Of a stretch of DNA of 64,000 nt, positions 58,686-64,000 are shown one piece after another. The stretch is from Planctomycetota bacterium. GTDB taxonomy: Bacteria; Planctomycetota; JAMOSO01. The notes under the pieces are model-generated. The model saw only the letters and a list, made by a program, of their open reading frames with translations, was not told where the DNA came from and ran no database searches. Each line of letters begins with the position of its first letter. The first letter of the stretch is position 1. The position numbers and the translations under genes were made by a program. The stretch is taken from NCBI GenBank assembly GCA_027063065.1, contig JAMOSO010000011.1:7121-71120 (forward strand), written 5' to 3'.

Positions 58686-60124
58686 AAACTTGTTTTGGAT
58701 TTTTACTAGCTGGATTTATCGCATTATTTTTTGTAGATTTCGAAATCAGCACCATAAATCCAATTATTGAATTATCCAAAATTGCAAATGGTATTTTATG
58801 CCCTTCTTTTGCAAGGTTTACTGAGATTTATCCGAGCATTTTTACTACCGTTGCAATAGCAATAGTAAGCATAACTATCAGTATTATAATTGGCTCAATA
58901 ATTGCGTTTTTTTATAACCAATGGTACGCTAGGGCTGTATGTATAGCCTTGCGATCAGTACATGAAATTTTTTGGGCCTTACTTTTAATCCCTATATTTG
59001 GTCTCACTCCTCTTAGTGCTGTACTGGCAATTACAATTCCATTTATTGGGATATTTGCAAAAGTATTTTCAGAAATTGAAAGTGAGTCTAATAAAGCTCC
59101 TCGCCAAGCATTATCAAAACAAACATCCAAACTAAGCGGATTTATATATACTATTTTACCAATTATAACTCCTGCGATGTTTAATTATATTCGTTATCGT
59201 TTTGAATGTGCATTGCGATCTAGTGCTGTACTAGGCTTTTTAGGTATTCCAACTATTGGATTTTATTTAGAAACAATGTTTAGAGAAGGATACTACCATC
59301 AAGCTGCTGGATTATTAATTATCTTTTACATGTTAATTTTTTCTTTACGCTATTGGCTAAAAACTAAAATTCTTATTATTATTACTTTAATTGCGTTTGC
59401 ATATATTTTTAAATCTGAAAATTTGCATTTTTATACTACTGGTTACCTAACAGAATTAACTCCATGGCCTTTGCGCAGTACACAAAGTTTTCATGATTGG
59501 TTTTTAGAAATTTACAAATTAGGCGCCCAAGGATTAATTAACACCATAAGTCTCACTCAAGTATCTATTGTTAGCACAGCTATACTAGCTATTTTATTAA
59601 TCCCTATGTCTTCAATTAAATTTGTATCAAAATCAACAAAAAATATTTTTCACATTTTATTAATCATATTAAGAACAACACCAGAATTATTTATAGCTTA
59701 TTTGTTTTTGGTTCTATTAGGCCCTTCAATGTTGCCTGCTGTTATAGCATTAACATTACACAATGCAGCCATTATGGCTTATTTAAGTGTTGGTTTATGT
59801 GATAAATTAGATATACCAGAAGGTGTATACAAACGGAAATTAGATAGTTATTTCTTTTGGTTTTTACCGCAATTATTTGGGCAGTTTATTGCATTTTTAT
59901 TTCTGCGTTGGGAAGTTATGATTAGAGATTCTGCCCTCTTAGGCATTATAGGTATTTATACTATTGGTTTTTATATCGATAGTGCCATCAGTGATCAACA
60001 CTTAGATGTGGCACTGGCTCTTATAATTTTATCTGGCCTTTTAACTTTAATGGTTGATACAACCAGTCATATAATACGCAAACGCCTGCGATTAGAAGGT
60101 ATAACCACATGCGTGCAAATTTAA
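58679..60124 (+). CDS. Fused double PhnE-like ABC permease
   Basis: A 481-residue permease that carries two transmembrane domains in one chain. Each half has the importer coupling segment: RSSAVLGFLGIPTIGFYLETMF near residue 180 and RDSALLGIIGIYTIGFYIDSAI near 420. The halves appear to be ancient duplicates, each about six helices. A single gene thus replaces the usual PhnE dimer. The 3' end overlaps the phospholipase-D gene by 16 bp. Confidence 0.87.
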   Translation: MLKTCFGFLLAGFIALFFVDFEISTINPIIELSKIANGILCPSFARFTEIYPSIFTTVAIAIVSITISIIIGSIIAFFYNQWYARAVCIALRSVHEIFWALLLIPIFGLTPLSAVLAITIPFIGIFAKVFSEIESESNKAPRQALSKQTSKLSGFIYTILPIITPAMFNYIRYRFECALRSSAVLGFLGIPTIGFYLETMFREGYYHQAAGLLIIFYMLIFSLRYWLKTKILIIITLIAFAYIFKSENLHFYTTGYLTELTPWPLRSTQSFHDWFLEIYKLGAQGLINTISLTQVSIVSTAILAILLIPMSSIKFVSKSTKNIFHILLIILRTTPELFIAYLFLVLLGPSMLPAVIALTLHNAAIMAYLSVGLCDKLDIPEGVYKRKLDSYFFWFLPQLFGQFIAFLFLRWEVMIRDSALLGIIGIYTIGFYIDSAISDQHLDVALALIILSGLLTLMVDTTSHIIRKRLRLEGITTCVQI

Positions 60125-61683
60125 TACTAATTTGTTTATTGATTGCTGGATGTTCAACTTTACCAAAAAATGTTGTAAAAACTAAAACTACTGCCATTTA
60201 TAATACGCAAAATACAAGCCTTGGTTTATATGTAAATAAATTATTAAATAAAAATAATAACTCACAAATGTATTTATTAGATGAAGGCTTAGGTGCTTTT
60301 TTTGCTAGAAAATTATTAATTGATAAAGCAATGTCATCGATTGATGTTCAATATTTTATATGGCGAGCTGACTTAGTTGGTAAATTAATGTTTTATGCTC
60401 TACTTTGCTCTGCGGATAAAGGTGTTAGAGTTAGAATTTTACTAGATGATATCAGTATAGATAATCAAGTTTTAAAAATAATAACAGCCTTAGATCAACA
60501 CAAGAATATTAGTGTAAGTGTGTACAACCCCTTTTCATCACGACTTTTTAGGTTTAAAGATTTTATTTTTGATTGGCACAGACTTAATAGAAGAATGCAT
60601 AATAAATCTTTTACTGTTGACGCCCAAGTTACAATAGTAGGCGGACGAAATATAGGTAACGGGTATTTTTCAGCCAATGAAAATTCTAATTTTTCAGATA
60701 TAGATGTAATGGCTATTGGACCTATTGTTAAAGATATCGAAACTCAATTTGATGCTTATTGGAATAGCAAAGTAGTTGTGCCGATATCACATTTTAAATA
60801 CAACCAAGCTACAGTAGAAGATTTAAATATCTTAAGATTACAACTTAACAAATTTTATAAGTCTCAACAAATATCTAAATATGTGCAAGATATAAAATCG
60901 TCTACTGCATATCAATACTGGAATAATATTAAAAAAGTAAAAACTGATAATATGTTGTTTACAGGAAAAGCAAAAGCCATATATGATGATCCAGGAAAAG
61001 GACTTAGTGCAAAACAAATAAATGTTACCTATTTAAAATCGCTTTTAGAACCACATATACACCAAATTAAATCATCATTAGAAATTATATCACCATACTT
61101 TGTACCAGGACTCGAAGGTACAAAGCAACTAATAAGCCTAGTAAAAAAAGGCATAAAAGTAAGAGTGATTACCAACTCGTTGTCCTCCACTGACGGTGTA
61201 ATGGCACAATCTGGATATGCTAAACGTAGATTAGAGTTATTAAAAGGCGGTATTGAAATATACGAATTAAAATCAAATGCCAAATCAAAGTATAATATGG
61301 CATTAAAAATGAGCGGTAAATCAAAAAAAGCATTACACGCAAAAGTATATATTTTTGATAGAAAAGAAGTTTTTATAGGGTCATTCAATTTTGATTTAAG
61401 ATCGGCTAATATTAACTCTGAAGTTGGCGTAATATATCAAATACCTAATATGGCATATCAAATAGCCCATAAGCGTTTTGATATAGATATTGATAAATTT
61501 ACATATCAAGTCAAATTACAAAAAATAAAAACTAAAAGACGCAACAAGTTATCCCATGCTAATGTGATAACTTGGATTGATAAAAAAAATAAAAAATATT
61601 ATACAACTAATCCCGACACTTCTATATGGCGTAAATTATTAGAATCTTTTTTTGAAATATTACCCATAGAATCTCAACTGTAA
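60109..61683 (+). CDS. Phospholipase D family lipoprotein, cardiolipin-synthase-like (ClsC/YmdC type)
   Basis: A 524-residue protein with two HKD motifs, HNKSFTVDAQVTIVGGRNIG (His near 163) and HAKVYIFDRKEVFIGSFNFD (His near 409). The N-terminus is a lipoprotein signal with lipobox IAGC (Cys15) followed by serine. ClsC-like enzymes make cardiolipin from phosphatidyl donors. Acting as a lipoprotein places it on the outer face of the membrane. Overlap with the ABC permease gene suggests cotranscription, although the functional link is unclear. Confidence 0.85.
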   Translation: MRANLILICLLIAGCSTLPKNVVKTKTTAIYNTQNTSLGLYVNKLLNKNNNSQMYLLDEGLGAFFARKLLIDKAMSSIDVQYFIWRADLVGKLMFYALLCSADKGVRVRILLDDISIDNQVLKIITALDQHKNISVSVYNPFSSRLFRFKDFIFDWHRLNRRMHNKSFTVDAQVTIVGGRNIGNGYFSANENSNFSDIDVMAIGPIVKDIETQFDAYWNSKVVVPISHFKYNQATVEDLNILRLQLNKFYKSQQISKYVQDIKSSTAYQYWNNIKKVKTDNMLFTGKAKAIYDDPGKGLSAKQINVTYLKSLLEPHIHQIKSSLEIISPYFVPGLEGTKQLISLVKKGIKVRVITNSLSSTDGVMAQSGYAKRRLELLKGGIEIYELKSNAKSKYNMALKMSGKSKKALHAKVYIFDRKEVFIGSFNFDLRSANINSEVGVIYQIPNMAYQIAHKRFDIDIDKFTYQVKLQKIKTKRRNKLSHANVITWIDKKNKKYYTTNPDTSIWRKLLESFFEILPIESQL

Positions 61684-61684
61684 A

Positions 61685-62401
61685 CTATTTAATAATAGTA
61701 AAATTAATTGGAACTACATACTCTTTTATACCCTTACGGGCAGCAACTGGTTTAAATTTCCACTTAGATAAATATAATTTGGAGATCTTATCTATATCAC
61801 TAGAACCACTACTAATTATATTACGAACCCTTAAAACTCTTCCGCCTGTACTAACTGTAATTACAAATCTAGATTTAAACTCAACTTCCTGAACCTCAGC
61901 CCACAAAGGATAATCAGCAATCGAAGGCTTAAATAAAATTTTGCGTTTTATTGGTTTTCCAACCAAACTATACACACCTGTACGAACCTCTATACCGCCA
62001 ATAGACTCAACCTCTACCTGAGGCATATCGTTTAAATGCAACTCAACAGGCGGTGTTGATAAAGCTTCGTCTTTATTGTCTTCTGCTAAAATATCCTTAT
62101 CCACCGAAAAGCCAGAATCAAACAATTTACGTTGCCCTTGCATTATCTCCAATGAACCTAATGATTTTATTTCTTTTAACTGTGGCAATTTAGGTGGAGC
62201 AAAATGTTTTGTAATGGGTGGAGTAATAGTTACCAATTCATAAGCAAAATCTATCTCGGTAAAATCAACCTCACGATAACCTGCATTGGGATTGCCAACT
62301 GTTACAACTACAACTGAGGAAAAAAAAATCATGGCCAATACATGCACCACAAATGCACCACCTATTGTAATAAAAAGCAACGTGCCGTGTGATCTACGCA
62401 T
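61685..62401 (-). CDS. TonB-like energy transducer
   Basis: A 238-residue protein with one N-terminal membrane helix (LLFITIGGAFVVHVLAMIFF). A short proline-containing linker (TPPITKHFAPPKLPQ) is followed by a C-terminal TonB-type domain (ADYPLWAEVQEVEFKSRFVITV... ending KYLSKW-like KLYLSKWKFKPV). It overlaps exbD as TAATG. It would carry proton-motive energy to outer-membrane receptors. The linker is much shorter than in E. coli TonB. Confidence 0.8.
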   Translation of the reverse strand: MRRSHGTLLFITIGGAFVVHVLAMIFFSSVVVVTVGNPNAGYREVDFTEIDFAYELVTITPPITKHFAPPKLPQLKEIKSLGSLEIMQGQRKLFDSGFSVDKDILAEDNKDEALSTPPVELHLNDMPQVEVESIGGIEVRTGVYSLVGKPIKRKILFKPSIADYPLWAEVQEVEFKSRFVITVSTGGRVLRVRNIISSGSSDIDKISKLYLSKWKFKPVAARKGIKEYVVPINFTIIK

Positions 62402-62802
62402 TATAATTTAGTATTAATTTCTGTTGCTATATTTAACTTAGTTATATTATTTTTTTTGCATATATCCCAAATGCGCACAACACGTCCTAAAGACGCCCCC
62501 TGATCACCCTTAATCATTACCATTTTTTCATGATCAAGATTTTCTATTATATTATTTAGTTCTTCAAGTGTTACCTGTCGATTATTTACAAATATAGTGT
62601 CATCACTTGGTATTTTAATTTCAATCCTATTTATTGGACCTATTTTAGCTTTACTGACAGTTGGCAAATTAATGCGAATACCAGATTGTGTAATTACAGA
62701 TGAGGATAACATAAAAAATATCAACAACAAAAATACAACATCTATCAAAGGCGTTAAATCCATTATAGCTTTCCGCTTAGTGGATAATGGGCGAAATTTC
62801 AT
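62401..62802 (-). CDS. exbD: ExbD/TolR-family protein
   Basis: A 133-residue biopolymer transport protein with a single membrane helix carrying the proton-path aspartate: MDLTPLIDVVFLLLIFFMLSS. The periplasmic domain has the IKGDQGASLGRVVRIWDICKK block. It starts 5 bp after the exbB stop. ExbD rather than TolR is inferred from the TonB-like gene downstream. Confidence 0.9.
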   Translation of the reverse strand: MKFRPLSTKRKAIMDLTPLIDVVFLLLIFFMLSSSVITQSGIRINLPTVSKAKIGPINRIEIKIPSDDTIFVNNRQVTLEELNNIIENLDHEKMVMIKGDQGASLGRVVRIWDICKKNNITKLNIATEINTKL

Positions 62803-62807
62803 ATTGA

Positions 62808-63440
62808 TTAATAACCTTTTTTAGTGCTAATAATATTAACTAAATCTGTAGCGCTTTGCTCCATATCATGTACCAATGCTTCAGAACGGCTCACCAAAAA
62901 GTTATAGGCAACAAATGTAGGTATTGCCACAGATAAACCTGCTGCAGTGGTAATCAAAGCCGACCAAATACCACCCGCCATTACCTCTGGACCTATTACT
63001 CCACCCAATTGTGTGCGTTCTTCTATATTTTTAAATACAGTTATCATACCAGATACCGTACCTAATAATCCAACTAATGGTGTAATAGTTGCTATTGTTG
63101 AAAGCACGCCTAAATACCTTTCTAAAAATGGGATTTCATAATTGGCAGCATCTTGAATAGCCTCGCGTATTTCTTCACGACTCCTATCATATCGCAACAA
63201 CCCTGATTTGCAGATACGACCAGTAGGACCTGATGTATGCTCACATATTTCAATAGCTTTTTGAATATTGCCACTATTAATAACAACGCTTAATTCATTA
63301 AGCAATGCACTACTATCTATAGTATTACGTTTTAAACTAATCAAACGTTCTAATGCAACACCTACAGAGATAACAGAACAAAACATAATGACATACATTA
63401 AGTTTCCGCCCTTATCAACCAACTCAAACATACCTTCCAT
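62808..63440 (-). CDS. exbB: ExbB/TolQ/MotA-family proton channel protein
   Basis: A 210-residue membrane protein with three helices. The signature LLGTVSGMITVF and GGVIGPEVMAGGIWSALITTAAGLSVAIP mark the MotA/TolQ/ExbB domain. First gene of exbB-exbD-tonB, driven by the promoter at 63470-63497. ATG at 63440 follows GGAG. Confidence 0.92.
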   Translation of the reverse strand: MEGMFELVDKGGNLMYVIMFCSVISVGVALERLISLKRNTIDSSALLNELSVVINSGNIQKAIEICEHTSGPTGRICKSGLLRYDRSREEIREAIQDAANYEIPFLERYLGVLSTIATITPLVGLLGTVSGMITVFKNIEERTQLGGVIGPEVMAGGIWSALITTAAGLSVAIPTFVAYNFLVSRSEALVHDMEQSATDLVNIISTKKGY

Positions 63441-63469
63441 ATCTACTCCAATTTATATAATAGATATTA

Positions 63470-63497
63470 ATTATAAACTAGAGTCAGCGTAATTCAA
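63470..63497 (-). promoter_or_regulatory. Promoter of exbB-exbD-tonB
   Basis: On the minus strand TTGAAT (63497-63492) and a perfect TATAAT (63475-63470) are 16 bp apart, about 30 bp upstream of the exbB ATG. A 6-bp inverted repeat (63510-63525) lies a little further upstream. I see no Fur-like box. Confidence 0.6.
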
Positions 63498-63833
63498 TTT
63501 GTTTAACAACATGTATCTTTACATGCCTCTTTATGTCTATAATAAGACTTGATTGAACCCAACTTCGCCAAACCGATAACAAAACTTAATGTTTACTAAA
63601 GTTGTCCCCAATCAACGGGCAGATTCAGTGATAAATAATAAAAAAATTATTAAAATATTTATCTATCTGCTGTTTTGCTTCATTTATGTATTCGTATGTA
63701 TTAATAATCTTTCTATAAAAACATTATCAACCCAACAGCCTTTGCCATCCATACTAATTTTTGTTTTTCGAGTTTTTTATAATTTTTGGCGAAGTTTGAT
63801 TAAGTTATCTTCATTAAACTGGTACAAAATCAC

Positions 63834-63875
63834 AAAAAGCCCCACTCGTCTTATTATTGACGGGCGAGGCTTTTT
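63834..63875. terminator. Imperfect terminator-like hairpin near the right edge
   Basis: A stem of 17 bases per arm (63834-63850 and 63859-63875) with three non-Watson-Crick positions and an 8-base loop ends in TTTTT on both strands. It may end a minus-strand transcript entering from beyond the window. The stretch 63498-63833 holds no gene I can support. Confidence 0.55.
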
Positions 63876-63903
63876 GCGGATACATCATTAACAAAAGCGG
63901 ACG

Positions 63904-64000
63904 AAGATTGTTCGCTATACTCACATATTGTTAATTCAGCTTTACACCCACAGGGCATACGTTTCATTTAACAAGATTGTTCGCTATACTCACATCTTGT
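63904..64000. repeat. Pair of 28-bp direct repeats at the window edge
   Basis: Two copies, 63904-63931 and 63973-64000, agree at 27 of 28 positions and begin 69 bp apart. The second copy is framed by a 7-bp inverted repeat (63971-63977 and 63994-64000) that the first copy has lost. The window ends at the last base of the second copy, so more copies may follow. Nature unknown: tandem array, dispersed palindromic repeat or the degenerate end of a CRISPR. Confidence 0.7.

Noticed and set aside
63589-63891. A 100-codon plus-strand frame with one hydrophobic segment
   Set aside because: No ribosome binding site precedes it, the composition is that of AT-rich noncoding DNA, and its 3' end is the terminator-like hairpin at 63834-63875.
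63904-64000. CRISPR array
   Set aside because: Only two copies are visible, one imperfect, with a single 41-bp interval and no cas genes; kept as a repeat of unknown nature.

Overview
The window is a chromosomal segment of an AT-rich, Gram-negative, probably anaerobic bacterium. Gram-negative character is shown by lipopolysaccharide genes (waaA, waaF), ExbBD/TonB, lipoproteins and an outer-membrane-type beta-barrel. Anaerobic metabolism is suggested by a full Rnf complex, an NfnAB electron-bifurcating transhydrogenase, the NADH sensor Rex and type III glutamine synthetase. A pseudopilin-like protein with an FTLIELLVV helix, no glycine before the phenylalanine and an H-X9-DG tail resembles the large families of Lentisphaerae and relatives. 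That placement is an inference, since no rRNA gene lies in the window.

Layout, left to right. 1-3.6 kb: partial menB (minus), then dciA-gyrB behind a near-consensus promoter and ending in a strong terminator. 3.6-8.0 kb (minus): a tight redox operon nfnA-nfnB-lplA/lipM-rex-lipoprotein. 8.2-17.3 kb (plus): a small unknown gene overlapping a beta-barrel gene, hemL, a PilS-like kinase, recJ, bacteriohemerythrin, a dihydrolipoamide-dehydrogenase-like flavoprotein and a glycosyltransferase-like gene. 17.4-23.7 kb (minus): acetate transporter, glnN with a candidate sigma-54 promoter, nadE and a NifA-like sigma-54 activator. 24.0-30.8 kb (plus): rnfABCDGE, then pgi. 30.8-31.9 kb (minus): a protein of unknown function built from two diverged copies of one domain. 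32.0-41.3 kb (plus): sbcD, sbcC, recQ, waaA, a two-TM potassium channel with an RCK domain, and waaF. 41.3-50.0 kb (minus): a PAS-type sigma-54 activator, a SulP transporter, the pseudopilin, and a four-gene ABC-2 exporter operon of the GldAFG/DUF4340 type. 50.1-55.5 kb (plus): hemW, cimA, valS. 55.5-57.0 kb (minus): a solitary rhaB with a perfect LacI-type palindrome just upstream. 57.2-61.7 kb (plus): a PhnD/PhnC/fused-PhnE ABC importer (selenate/phosphonate type) overlapping a phospholipase-D lipoprotein. 61.7-63.4 kb (minus): exbB-exbD-tonB. The last 150 bp hold a terminator-like hairpin and two near-identical 28-bp repeats, the second cut by the window edge.

How the parts fit. NfnAB, Rnf and Rex form a redox balancing set linking NADH, NADPH, ferredoxin and the ion gradient. 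The NifA-like gene and rnfA diverge from a shared 350-bp region, as expected if nitrogen or redox status controls Rnf, but no nif structural genes are visible here. GlnN, glutamine-hydrolysing NadE and the sigma-54 activator lie together and suggest a nitrogen-control neighbourhood.

I found no rRNA, tRNA, insertion sequence, integrase or prophage. Most of the window looks like ordinary core genome. The points most worth a second look are the duplicated-domain protein, the regulatory DNA between the NifA-like gene and rnfA, the repeats at the right edge, the cysteine-rich tails of Rex and RnfE, and the rhaB operator.
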